Below, one piece after another: positions 32,722-42,770 of a DNA stretch of 64,000 nucleotides (within the stretch, counting starts at the first letter, position 1; each line of letters begins with the position of its first letter). The stretch is from NCBI GenBank assembly GCA_013176395.1, contig JABMLP010000001.1, forward strand, positions 2,475,791 through 2,539,790. Reading direction: 5' to 3'. Source of the DNA: Venturia oleaginea. Its lineage: Eukaryota > Ascomycota > Dothideomycetes > Venturiales > Venturiaceae. The notes beneath the pieces were generated by a model. It was not told the origin of the DNA. It did not search any database and was given only the letters and a program-made list of their open reading frames with translations. Both the position numbers and the translations under genes were made by a program.

Positions 32722-34602
32722 ATGTCTCAACAACGTAATGAGTTACTACTCCAACACGAAGGGAGAATTCAGTTTGCAATCCAAGCTTTGAATACCGGCC
32801 AACTCCAAAGCCAACGGGCTGCTGCGAGCGCCTTCAACGTTAAACAACAAACCCTCTCCGATCGCGTCAGAGGAGTCCCATTTATCCTCGAAAGACCACC
32901 AAACGGTCGGAAACTTACCCTTACCGAAGAGCAAACGCTTGTCCGATATATCCTCGACCTCGATTCGCCAGGATTTGCGCCCCGGCTGTGTGAGGTGGCA
33001 GATCTGGCGGATAAACTGTTGGGTATACGCGGTGGAGAGCCAGTAGGCAAAAAGTGGGCTGAGAGGTTCGTAAAGCGCTCAGATGAGCTCAAGACAGTCT
33101 TCAATCGAGCCAAGGATAGGCATAGGATACTACAGGAAGATCCAGAGATTATTGGCACGTGGTTCAAGCTTGTTGCAGACACCAAGGCAAAGTACGGCAT
33201 CCACGACGAGGATACGCACAACTTTGACGAGATTGGCTTCCAGATGGGTATTATTGGGTCAATGAAGGTCGTTACAGCCTCTGAAAGACGTACAAGGTCT
33301 GAACTCATTCAGCCGGGCGATCGCGAATGGGTTACGGTTATTCAGAGCATTTGCGCAGCTGGGTATGCGACCCCGCCATTCATTATCTACAAAGGACGAG
33401 TTCACATCTCTACGTGTCTCTACGTGGTATGAGGAGGCAGATATACCGCGCATTGGAAACTTTCAGTCTCTAAGAACGGCTGGACAAACAACGCGCTGGG
33501 TCTTGAGTGGTTGAAGCACTTTGACGCGCATACAAAGGCGCGGCAGGTGGGGGTGTATAGGCTGCTTATTTTGAACGGCCATGAGAGCCATCTCAGCCAG
33601 GATTTCAAGGACTACTGCCTCGAAAATAAGATTGTAACCCTCTGCATGCCATCACACTCGTCGTATATACTCCAGCCTCTTGATGTGGTCTGCTTCTCGC
33701 CGTTGAAGCGCAAGTACTCCCAACGCGTCCGGGACTTGGCACGCCGACGCGTCTACCATATCTGTCACGGCAGCGATAGGATGTATAGAATGAACTAGGG
33801 TTCTAAGAACTGAGTGTGATAATAGAATTGACGGTAGAGAACGAGTTACTACGAGGGCGCGAAGATATCGCGCCTTAGCCACAATGTGGCTAAGCCGATA
33901 CGCCCGAGCCATGAAGTAACGTGACGGCAAAGGAGCCATGCCGTGCCGTCACAATATTAACAAGGAAGGCTTTCTCCCTGCCTTCAAAGACGCGTCTTTC
34001 GACGTATTTACAAAAGAGAACTGTCAAAAGGCCTTTGAGGCAGTAGGGCTGGTCCCTATCGACGCGCAGGTGGTGTTGGATCGCCTTGAAGTACGGCTAC
34101 GTACCCGCCAGAACCCCGTCTCCCAGAAACGCCGTGGCAGTCAAAGACTCCAAGCAATAATCATGAGTTTGGATCCCAATCCAAGCTCGTAAGCGATTCT
34201 TTTACTCGGTCACCAGTTACTGCCCAGGCAGGCTTTTCCCAGCTTGTCAAGGGCGCTGAATTGATGCCGCACCAAAACGCTCTACTTATTGCGCGCAACC
34301 GCGAGCTTGAAGAGCAATTGGCAGTAATGACGAAGCGAAAATCACGTAAAAGAAAGCGGATCCAGCAAGGTGGTACTATGGAGTATGGGACTGCAGCAGC
34401 GCAGGTAGCTGCAGAGGCGTGTGTTGCGCCCCAGGGATCAAAGAATGCTCGTAGTAGTAGTGGCCAAGAAACAGCCCGACCAACTCAACGGCGCTGTGGG
34501 AACTGCGGCGCGACTGGGCACAATGCGCGAACGTGTAAAAAGGATATTGAGATATCTTCTGAATCAGATAGCAGCACGACAGACTTGGAATCTATTGTAT
34601 AG
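32722..34602 (+). pseudogene. Fot-type transposase, broken in several places
   Basis: The N-terminal part (MSQQRNELLLQHEGR, CENP-B-like HTH, NFDEIGFQMG) is open to 33432. A 10-bp tandem duplication (TCTCTACGTG at 33407-33416 and 33417-33426) then shifts the frame; removing it joins VHIS to TWYEEADI. The second catalytic Asp is changed: LLILNGHESH where the intact element has LLILDGHGSH. The frame is next split by the insertion at 33763-33953, continues as NKEGFLPAFKDASFDVF, shifts once more near 34190, and ends with a basic stretch and CGNCGATGHNARTC, a complete C-x2-C-x4-H-x4-C zinc knuckle (34490-34540). It cannot encode an active enzyme. Confidence 0.85.
33763..33953. mobile_element. TG...CA element (solo LTR or TRIM-like) inserted in Fot element A
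   Basis: 191 bp, starts TGTCACGGCAGCG and ends GCCGTGCCGTCACA. Left flank ATATC and right flank ATATT are a 5-bp duplication with one change. Removing element and one flank restores the transposase sequence VYHINKEGF. Related in its last third to the 32282-32454 element. Confidence 0.75.
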
Positions 34603-34694
34603 CGATAAAATTGAAGAGTCGTAACATGAGTTGGTCGTGCCAAGAGATTTTGACGGGTTGGGTGATGTGGCGGTTCAGGTGATGGAATACGTTA

Positions 34695-36219
34695 GTTGTA
34701 TTATAATAAGCAATTAGATTGTGGTGTTGTTGTATCTCCACCTCCGCCAAAACCCTACTCGTAGTGGGGCTCAGCTGCCGGTCTGTACTGTGCACGGCTG
34801 CCGTTCCTCCATCAGCATCCCCGCGACTTCATCGCCCTTCTCCTCGTTCTCTGAAATCTTTTGCTTACTGGGATTGACCTTGTGTGTATCAATCTATCCC
34901 TAAATCCTACGCAGCAATAGATTACTGTGTACAGGCCACAGCTGCCCCATTCCGCCAATTCCACGCGTTTGTGAGCGCGCACTTCCGGGAACCGCCACTG
35001 CCCTGTGCCGCGTGTGCCAGAATATCACCACCTAGCACCAACGCCTTCCCGGAGGTATTCCATTGACCGGCCGTGACGAGGACTACGTAAATCTCCATCT
35101 CGGTTCAGAGCTGGCTGTACACAAAGCAGCCGCTGCATGATGTGTTATTTGCTAAGTATAGACTGAGCTGATGGTTGTATAGTCACAAATCGTGTGGATT
35201 CTATTCTCTTTAGGGGCGATTCGGGTTAAGGTTTTGACTGATTATTCCACTCGAGCTCATCTCTGTCCAAAGTTTTATGGAGATGCCTGTATTTCATGGT
35301 TACTCTCGTACCCGTTACATTTCCTACAACGCACACTGGTAATACTGGGTCTGATACGTCTCTGAAATTTGCCAGCCTCTGCAGAGTTAGAAGAATATTC
35401 CACAAAATATCCGATCCGCGGTGAAAACCAAGAGCCGGACTTCAAGCCTCCAAGATTGCGTCGAATCGGGGGGACATGCATACGATTGCTGGACGACACA
35501 TAGAATCTACCAAATAGTCACTATGTCGCTCCAAGTTACCGTTGGGGTGATGACCCAGACCAGCTCAAATTTGCCTAAAATAGTATGGCAATTCTTCGAG
35601 CCGGTTTTCACGGTTCATCGATGCCCCAAACTTTGCGCGGTGCAGTTTTTGTGTGTCGATCGCTTCGAATTCGTCACTGATGAATTGATCTGCTCTGCGT
35701 GATTCAACGATATACTCACCAAGCCGGCGATAATAGGCATAATTAGGACTGAAAAAAGCACGCTGAGATTCTGAATCGAATATATCAGATTTTCACTACC
35801 AACATCACAACGGCCCACAGCATCAATCGAAGTCTGGATAATTCATGACGTATCGATTGGCTCGATACTCTCCTTGCCCCATCCGGGTGAGCGACCTTCG
35901 GTATTACGATTCAAAACCACTGCTACATACAGTTGTGGATCAAGAAACACACGAAAGCAATCAAAGTGACGTCGAATGTAAAAGCATCACTGCCAGGACA
36001 CATCTCAGCTCCTGAGTCTAGATCATGCAGGCTCGGTCAAGGAGAATTTTCCGCCGATTCGAGTTCTTCACCTACGACTACAAAAATCGTTTCTGGTCAG
36101 CTGTCTTGGATTGAATCCTTAAATCTGGCCAGTACTGAGTACTGTGTATAGATCGAGGATGATCAGTCCTTGGTAAACAACAAATTCTCGAAATAGCATG
36201 TTCGAACATGGATCAAGTG
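34695..36219. other. No gene recognised in the transposon island
   Basis: About 1.5 kb with only short frames. A 20-bp sequence at 34737-34756 (tccacctccgccaaaaccct) recurs at 42798-42817. Confidence 0.4.
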
Positions 36220-36221
36220 TA

Positions 36222-37561
36222 CTATGGTCTCTACGGAATTAAAGGTTAGCTGCACATCATATGCAGGGGGGTCTCCGGAGCTATAAATGAAGCTCAAATT
36301 ATATGATACCGTCGATTTTTTGGTGTTTTAAACCCGCATTCAGCCATTCTTACCATTAGTCATTCTTTTCATCCTCTCTGAAGATGGCTACACCAAAGAA
36401 GAAACGCCGTCAGGAGCTTTCACGCGATACCAGGCTCAAGATTCTTACTCTACGTGACGCTGGCTTCACGTTTGCAGCAATCAGAGATTACTTTCTTTCA
36501 CTCAAATCTCCTCTTCAAGTTGATATCTCTCTACGTCAAATTCAGAAAGCTATCGCTCTTGGCCACCCTACACCGCAAAAAAAGGGCCACGTGGGATCCA
36601 AACCCCTTCTCTCTGAAGAACAGGTTGATGAGCTTGAAGCCTTTGTCACCGCCTGTAAAAAGAACCGCCTCATGTCCTATCTAGAACTCTCAACCCACTT
36701 CAGTCATTTCAAAGTCTCTGATAGAGTAATTGGAGCAGCTCTTGAAAAGAGAGGCTACTATCGAAGAATTGCACGAGTTAAACCACCACTCAGCGGAAAA
36801 AAACCGCCAAGAGAGACTTGCCTTCGCTCATGAGCACTTGAATTGGTCCCTGTACGATTGGAGACGTATTCTGTGGACTGATGAGACTTGGGTTACAAAA
36901 GGGAGACACCGGAGGCAATATGTGACACGAAAAAAGGGTGAATCTCTTCACCCTGACTGTATCCTTGAGAAGTTTGTACGGAAGAAAGGATGTATGTTCT
37001 GGGGCTTATTTTCAGGCATTGAAAGAGGACCTTCTCTCTTTTGGGAGAAGAGCTCGGGTTCTATCAGTGGTCCTACCGTTACAGAACACCTGGTCCCTCT
37101 GATTTCAGACTACGTACGAGAAAAGGGACTCCTCTTAATGCAGGATGGGGCTCCAGGTCACGGTGCAAAGATAACAAAAGAGGAGTTCTTACGGAGAGGG
37201 ATCTACCTCATTTATTAGCCGGCTTTCTCTCCAGATCTGAATCCAATTGAGACCATCTGGAACTGGATGAAGGACTACATTGAAGAGAATTACCCAGATA
37301 AAGAATATGGCTACCCTGAGCTACGTAGGATTGTGCAGGAGGCCTGGGACGTGGTGGTTACAGAGGAGGCTCTTTTTGGATTAATTGCAAGTATGCATCA
37401 GAGTTGCCTTGACGTGATTGCTGCAAATGGCTGGCGTACAAAATGGTAGCTTATTCAAATGTATATTACACCAAATACAATTGGAACCTACGAGAAAAAT
37501 GAAGCCCTGAGGGCCCCTGCAGATGATGTGCAGCCAACCTTTAATTCCGTAGAGACCATAG
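36222..37561 (+). mobile_element. Tc1/mariner-type transposon with TA target duplication
   Basis: 1340 bp. Terminal inverted repeats of about 50 bp start CTATGGTCTCTACGGAATTA at both ends, with a few differences between ends. TA at 36220-36221 and 37562-37563. Carries one transposase gene on the plus strand with two defects. Confidence 0.88.
36384..37449 (+). pseudogene. Tc1-like transposase, frameshift and nonsense
   Basis: N-terminal HTH part (RRQELSRDTRLKILTLRDAG, GHPTPQKKGHVGSKPLLSEE), then the DDE_3 catalytic core: ILWTDETWVTKGRH (first Asp), LMQDGAPGH (second Asp) and PAFSPDLNPIETIWNWMK (Glu). Two breaks: one extra base in or next to a run of seven A near 36800, which splits PPLSEKNRQERLAF, and TAG at 37216-37218 where TGG is expected (YLIY*PAFSPDLNP). 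The catalytic triad is still present, so decay is recent. Confidence 0.88.
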
Positions 37562-37730
37562 TACAAGTAGTCATGCCATTCAACCTGCTACATCCGTGAA
37601 CCGTGATCCGGCTTTACTATGGTATGAGGGAAAATAAACGTTAATTGGCACCCTGGTAGCCACCCTTGCAGTGGTCAATGCGGTAATCTAAATGAAGATA
37701 TTATTCTGCTTATTCAGCGTATTCTTGGTG

Positions 37731-39133
37731 CACGGGTTGGCCGGAATTGACGGCGCACAGACCCCTGACCTTCATCCGATCTCTAAAACAACACGTAGAT
37801 TCCATATAAACCACCACATTATGGCTCCCACAACGCCGAAAAAGAAGCTACCAAAGACTGATCGTCGAGAATATGATACCGTGAAGCGAAATCGATTTTT
37901 TCAAGCCCTTGACTCCGCTAGTCCCTCCTCTAGCTTTAGATCTATTTGCCACCTTCCTGGAATCAACATCCCAACTCCCACCGGCCGTAGATGGCGGAAA
38001 AACCGAGAAGATTGGGGCAATAAAGCGCTTAGAACAACAAGAAAGAGGAGTTCTATCTTAGGAAGAAAAAGCTTTGTATCTGCCTCTGATTTAGAGAAGA
38101 TAATTGACCAAGATGACCCAACACACGAGATGGGCTACCGAGATCAAGTCGAAGAACTCAATTTGGAAGCCGCACCATGAACTTTACGTCGCCACGCCAA
38201 TCAGATAGGAGCCAAACGATTCAAAAAGAAGTTTCAAAAGAGAATTAGCAAAAAGAATCAAGCCCTCCGCCGTCAGTACGGCCAAGAACACCTCACCGCC
38301 ACGATTTCAGGCTTTTGGTCTCGCATTTGGTTCACAGACGAGGCTCACTTCCAGTCAAAGCAGCTGATGGAAGAGCCCGAGTACGAGCTACGTAAACCCG
38401 GGCAAGAAAGGTCTATAAATGAGTCAAAAGGCACAGGTTTAGACATCACAATCCACGTCGCCGGCGGAGTCAACTACAACCACAAAGGTAGCCTCATATT
38501 CTACAAAGATCCTGTTGAGCCCTCAGAGAAGCAGCGGGCTCCTACCAAGCCTAAGCAACTCAAGTACGAGCTGGATACTGCCTTTGCAGAGCGCTGCAAG
38601 GTCTACGATGACTGGAAGGCAAAACAGGATGCTACACCAAAAGGAAACTGCATGTCGCATGTCTTTTACGCTGAAAAGATACTGCCACAACATATTAAGG
38701 CTATACAGGACTTGGAGGTAAAGCACAAGTGCAGATACTGGCTACAGGAGGATGGCGATCCATCGCACGGAATCAACTCACTAAACTCACCTCCAGCCCT
38801 CCTTAAACGCGAAGCAGATCTCTTATTACTCACCCACCCTCCAGATTCACCAGATTTGAACTCTATAGAAGCTTGTTGGAACATCATGAAGGGTAGATTG
38901 GTTGGTAGAAAGTGGACAACGGTGGCCCAATTCAAGGCAGATATTCAGGCAGAATGGGACCGTATTACACTTAAACAAATTCGTGACCGCATGAGGGAGA
39001 TGCCCCAGCGCTGTAGATCAATTATTGAGCAGCCTCAAGTGCGAATTCAAAGCGCTTTGTGGTGATATCTGTACATTACTCTAAAATCACATATTGAGGC
39101 GGTCTGTGCGCCGTCAATTCTGGCCAACCCGTG
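37731..39133 (+). mobile_element. DDE transposon, copy 1, nested in the 37617-39610 element
   Basis: 1403 bp. Terminal inverted repeats of about 33 bp start CACGGGTTGGCC at both ends (one mismatch). Flanked by GTG on each side (37728-37730 and 39134-39136). The uninterrupted partner repeat at 39480-39520 shows that the empty site is exactly 3 bp shorter than the two flanks, so the duplication is 3 bp and not TA. A second copy of the same length lies at 59455-60857. Confidence 0.88.
37821..39065 (+). pseudogene. IS630/Tc1-like DDE transposase with one TGA, copy 1
   Basis: A single frame of 415 codons from ATG 37821 to TGA 39063-39065, with one internal TGA at 38178-38180 (LNLEAAP*TLRRHANQ). 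Basic N-terminal region (MAPTTPKKKLPKTDRREYD), HTH-like block (RSICHLPGINIPTPTGRRWRK), then the DDE core: WFTDEAHFQSK, YWLQEDGDPSHG and PPDSPDLNSIEACWNIMK. The stop fits CGA to TGA. The second copy at 59545-60789 carries the same stop. Confidence 0.88.
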
Positions 39134-39143
39134 GTGTAAGTTA

Positions 39144-39386
39144 TCAGTGTAGTTGACGTAAGTCAATGTCCTCTTCGGAAAGAAACCTTTTAGCACCACA
39201 ATGTCCCTTTTTCTGCGGCGTAGGATGACCGTGTTCAATAGCCCATTGGATCTGACGGCTAGTAACCTCTTTGCCTTTCTTCTGCTGGAAAAAGTCTTGA
39301 ATTTGCTTGTATTTGAAGCCTGCATGGTGGAGGGTAAGAACCTCATTCCGTTCATCGCGTGAAAGCTCCTTATGCCGCAGCCGCAT
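39144..39386 (-). pseudogene. N-terminal remnant of a Tc1-like transposase
   Basis: From ATG 39386 the minus strand encodes HKELSRDERNEVLTLHHAG and GHPTPQKKGHCGAKRFLSEE, clearly related to the start of the transposase at 36384. The catalytic part is missing; the frame runs into the terminal repeat. Confidence 0.8.
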
Positions 39387-39612
39387 TGTGACTCCAAAAT
39401 CGTATGTATACAGCTTCAAAATGGCTTCAAAGATATCCTCAAAGGTAGCATCAAAGGTGACCTCAAAGTGGTTACGTCAACGACATTGATAACTTACGCT
39501 AAGAATACGCTGAATAAGCAGAATAATAACTTCATTTAGATTACCGCATTGACCACTGCAAGGGTGGCTACCAGGGTGCCAATTAACGTTTATTTTCCCT
39601 CATACCATAGTA

Positions 39613-39793
39613 CAGCCGCCTTACAAGTTCTGCTCGGTCTCATTTATTAATACCCACATGAACCACCCCCGCAGTTTCGATCGGTATGAAAGAGATGGGG
39701 AGAGAGGGACTATAAGAAGGAGAATTTACAAGACCCATTCTCGCCGACAATCCACGCGAACCCTTTCTCGCCCTTGCGACACAATATAACTAC
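39613..39793. promoter_or_regulatory. 5' region of the knottin-like gene
   Basis: 180 bp between the end of the Tc1-like derivative and the start codon. It must contain the promoter of the secreted protein gene unless transcription starts inside the transposon. An acaatataacta motif lies 5-15 bases before the ATG. Confidence 0.35.
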
Positions 39794-40314
39794 ATGAACC
39801 TTTTTAAAATGCAGTTTCTCAACAACATCCTTCTTACCGTCGGCGCCATCGTCCTCCTCACAATCTCACCTGCATTGGCATGGGCGGGTGCCAACGTCCC
39901 GCCCCGACCATGTATAGGTCTCGGTCGTACGTATTTCCTCTCCCAACATAGCTGATGCATCCAAGATTACTTCATTTATCCGCCTGTGTACCTGCATAAA
40001 ACCCTGTTTTAACCTTCAATCTTTTCCTTTCCCCTAATCAATCTAGGCTAACACCCTTACCAACAACAGAAACTTGCTCTAGCGCACCATTAGAACAGTG
40101 CTGCAATAACACTCAGTGCGATATCAGAGATGGTACGTACACGATATCTACAAAAGGAATTCAAAACACAACAGAAATCTTGTGATATGGGTGGGTTGGT
40201 GTGTATGAAACTGACGATTTGGTTATAGGGGGCGGGCCAAAATGCTATCCCATTCCTCCGGCGCCTACGCCTGTGAGTCCGATAAGACCAAAACCGAAGA
40301 AGCCTCCGAAGTGA
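39794..40314 (+). CDS. Small secreted protein with cystine-knot-like cysteine pattern
   Basis: Three exons: 39794-39926, 40070-40132 and 40229-40314, 93 aa. Both introns have GTACGT donors; intron 1 (143 bp) has a CTAAC branch point and intron 2 is 96 bp. The frame holds across both joins. A signal peptide is clear (LLTVGAIVLLTISPALA). The mature part has six cysteines in the order C-x6-C-x7-CC-x4-C-x9-C, the spacing of inhibitor-cystine-knot (knottin) peptides, followed by a Pro/Lys-rich tail (PIRPKPKKPPK). A second ATG at 39809 could be the true start. Function is not known: effector, antimicrobial or enzyme inhibitor are all possible. It lies between transposons on both sides. Confidence 0.72.
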
Positions 40315-40751
40315 GCTGGAGAGGGGAGTGGAGTTGTTCGAGACCGAGATTGGTGGAGAGTGTGCATCTGTACTCTTCGTTGCCCTCGTGGGCACGATCG
40401 CGTCTTGGACGTGTGGCGGGAAGGTGGATGATATCGACTCGTCATTACTAGTTTCGTTCTTTGGTCTTCTGCTATTATACCAAAGTTGTTCTCCTGTTTC
40501 CAATCCAGACGTCTGTAAATTTGTCTGTTTCTAAGTGTCACGTTTGACCTTGGACTTGATTTGGAAGCATGATTTGAATTCTATAAGATGTGCGAAGTTG
40601 TAAGGATGAGGAGCTAACTAAGAGGTAGAGACGAGTCTAAATACTTGCGACCGGTCTCGCGCTAGACCTGATCGCGCTGGACCTGATCGAGCAGAACCAC
40701 CACATTTAACTACATTTAACTACATTTAACTGCATTCGAATACCAACATAG
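40315..40751. other. Intergenic with short tandem repeats
   Basis: Contains a 10-bp repeat (acatttaact-type) in three copies at about 40701-40730 and a double gacctgatcg block at 40664-40690. No gene. Confidence 0.5.
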
Positions 40752-41507
40752 GTCCTTTGTAGATAATGAATGGCGGGGTCGCATACCCAGCTGCGCAAAT
40801 GCTCTGAATAACCGTAACCCATTCGCGATCGCCCGGCTGAATGAGTTCAGACCTTGTACGTCTTTCAGAGGCTGTAACGACCTTCATTGACCCAATAATA
40901 CCCATCTGGAAGCCAATCTCGTCAAAGTTGTGCGTATCCTCGTCGTGGATGCCGTACTTTGCCTTGGTGTCTGCAACAAGCTTGAACCACGTGCCAATAA
41001 TCTCTGGATCTTCCTGTAGTATCCTATGCCTATCCTTGGCTCGATTGAAGACTGTCTTGAGCTCATCTGAGCGCTTTACGAACCTCTCAGCCCACTTTTT
41101 GCCTACTGGCTCTCCACCGCGTATACCCAACAGTTTATCCGCCAGATCTGCCACCTCACACAGCCGGGGCGCAAATCCTGGCGAATCGAGGTCGAGGATA
41201 TATCGGACAAGCGTTTGCTCTTCGGTAAGGGTAAGTTTCCGACCGTTTGGTGGTCTTTCGAGGATAAATGGGACTCCTCTGACGCGATCGGAGAGGGTTT
41301 GTTGTTTAACGTTGAAGGCGCTCGCAGCAGCCCGTTGGCTTTGGAGTTGGCCGGTATTCAAAGCTTGGATTGCAAACTGAATTCTCCCTTCGTGTTGGAG
41401 TAGTAACTCATTACGTTGTTGAGACATAGTAGAATAAGAAGAGTAGTTGGGGTCTTGGCAAATTTGGACCGGTTGGGTGATCTGACGGGTTGGGTGATCG
41501 AATACGT
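40752..41507 (-). mobile_element. Fot-like element B, 5' half only
   Basis: The minus-strand sequence matches element A from its terminal repeat through the first part of the transposase, then stops abruptly near 40752. The terminal repeat end is intact (AATACGT then TA at 41508-41509). The other half of the element is missing. Confidence 0.8.
40753..41427 (-). pseudogene. Fot-type transposase, N-terminal half
   Basis: From ATG 41427 the frame gives the same protein as the start of element A (MSQQRNELLLQHEGR to PPFIIYKG) with no visible difference over about 225 residues, then leaves the element. It keeps the DNA-binding region and the first catalytic Asp (NFDEIGFQMG) but lacks the rest of the core. 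Confidence 0.85.
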
Positions 41508-41509
41508 TA

Positions 41510-41678
41510 TAGCTTATAGGTCTCTAAACGTAGTTCCTAAGAGTAGTTTCTAATATACTAAAAGCGTCGGCGCATCGCTTATAAGACGTATAATCTCCAT
41601 TATTCTACGCGTAGATAGTATAAGAGAGGGGAGTAATTTGTTCTTTAACAGGAGAAGCCATTGTGGTGGTAACTAATA
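41510..41678. other. AT-rich, TA-step-rich spacer
   Basis: Low-complexity sequence with many TA and CTA steps (taatatactaaaag, agatagtataag). Looks mutated in the manner of repeat-induced point mutation; no feature recognised. Confidence 0.4.
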
Positions 41679-42768
41679 ACGTACTTCACAAGCGAGTGGG
41701 CCACCCAAGCGAGTGGGCCACCTCGCAAACGTAAACCTCCTTCGTAACAACGTCGCGTAATGCTTCAACAATACGAAAAGCAGAAGATCTATAAAGAAGG
41801 AGATATATTCCTTGCTATCTCAGATATCAATTCAAAGCAAATCCAAAGCGAAAGACGCGCTGCAGTAATATATAGCGTACCTCGAACAACAGTACAACGC
41901 CGACGCGCCGGACTGCGCCCTCGACGCGAATGCGAGCCGAACTCGAAGCGATTGACAAAGCTAGAAGAGGAGGTAGTTATAAAGCGTATTCTTAACGAAA
42001 GCTTACGCGGCCTACCGCCGTCGAAGGCCTACGTACAAGACATGGCTAATAAACTACTAAGAGAGCGGGGTGGGAAGCCTGTTGGCAAGAACTGGGTTAA
42101 CAACTTGGTAAAGCGTACGCCAGAGCTTACCACCCGATGGAGCCGTCCATACGATCGCCAGCGAGCTGCCAGCGAAGACCCGGCGGTTATCATACCCTGG
42201 TTCACACTTGTTCAGAGGATAAAGGCAGAGTACGGTATCATAGACGAGGATACCTACAATTTTGATGAATCTGACTTCTTAATAGGCAAGATATCGTCTC
42301 AGCTAGTCGTTACAAGCCCAGGATCCTCTGCAAGTTCTATTGATGAGCAGGTCAGGCAGTTGAGTAAAGGCGCGCAGCAGATAGCACATGAAATGGTGTT
42401 GATGCGCGAAGAAACAGCGCGCCTTCGAGACGCAATTGAGGCAGTTACAAAGCGTAAGAGTCGCAAAAGGAGATATATACGGACCGAGCAGACCTTGACA
42501 GCTGGTGAAGTAACTGACTTAGTTACTATAAGGGAGGGTGGTAATCGTAACGATGGTGAGAAGCCTGCGAAGAGGGTACGTGGAGAGAGGCACTACGGCC
42601 GTTGTGGCGAGACTGGGCATAACTCCCGCACTTGTGAGGTAGAAATAGAGAATATAGATGATAGCGAAGCTTCTAAATAACATTACTATAAATTGTTGTA
42701 GGGTTGCGTAGTATTTTTACGAAGGCGGTTTACGTTTGTGAGGTGGCCCACTCGCTTGTGAAGTACGT
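41679..42768 (+). mobile_element. Internally deleted Fot-like element C with TA target duplication
   Basis: 1090 bp. Terminal repeats start ACGTACTTCACAAGCGAGTG at both ends; the left one contains a second copy of the 17-bp block caagcgagtgggccacc. TA at 41677-41678 and 42769-42770. The encoded protein has lost its catalytic middle but stays open. Confidence 0.87.
41760..42680 (+). CDS. Fot-derived protein: DNA-binding domain fused to zinc-knuckle tail, no catalytic core
   Basis: 306 aa open frame. Residues 1-180 are the CENP-B-type DNA-binding region and the start of the DDE domain (EDTYNFDESDFLIGK, first Asp). The sequence then jumps from SSQLVVTSPG to SSASSIDEQVRQLSKG, skipping the region with the second and third acidic residues (about 200 residues compared with the intact element). 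The end has a basic block (TKRKSRKRRYIR) and YGRCGETGHNSRTC, a zinc knuckle whose first Cys is replaced by Tyr. The deletion is in frame. Such a protein could still bind terminal repeats and act as a repressor, but this is inference; it may simply be a decaying copy. Confidence 0.75.
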   Translation: MLQQYEKQKIYKEGDIFLAISDINSKQIQSERRAAVIYSVPRTTVQRRRAGLRPRRECEPNSKRLTKLEEEVVIKRILNESLRGLPPSKAYVQDMANKLLRERGGKPVGKNWVNNLVKRTPELTTRWSRPYDRQRAASEDPAVIIPWFTLVQRIKAEYGIIDEDTYNFDESDFLIGKISSQLVVTSPGSSASSIDEQVRQLSKGAQQIAHEMVLMREETARLRDAIEAVTKRKSRKRRYIRTEQTLTAGEVTDLVTIREGGNRNDGEKPAKRVRGERHYGRCGETGHNSRTCEVEIENIDDSEASK

Positions 42769-42770
42769 TA

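Larger units (their letters stand above)
32662..34692 (+). mobile_element. Fot-like element A, left end truncated, with an insertion
   Basis: The right end is intact (AATACGT followed by TA at 34693-34694), complementary to the end of element B at 41507. The left terminal repeat lacks its outer part: similarity to element B starts near 32662. A 191-bp TG...CA element (33763-33953) sits inside the transposase gene. Confidence 0.75.
37617..39610 (-). mobile_element. Tc1-like deletion derivative hosting a nested transposon
   Basis: Ends start CTATGGTATGAGGG, flanked by TA at 37615-37616 and 39611-39612. The inverted repeats are long, about 140 bp. Without the nested 1403-bp insert the element is only about 590 bp and holds just the first part of a transposase gene (39144-39386), so it is an internal deletion derivative. 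The insert interrupts the left terminal repeat between 37730 and 39134. Confidence 0.85.

Noticed and set aside
40841..41380. 179-codon plus-strand frame, also opposite the same region at 32769-33308
   Set aside because: It is the complement of the Fot transposase frame in both copies; duplication of the element explains why it appears twice.
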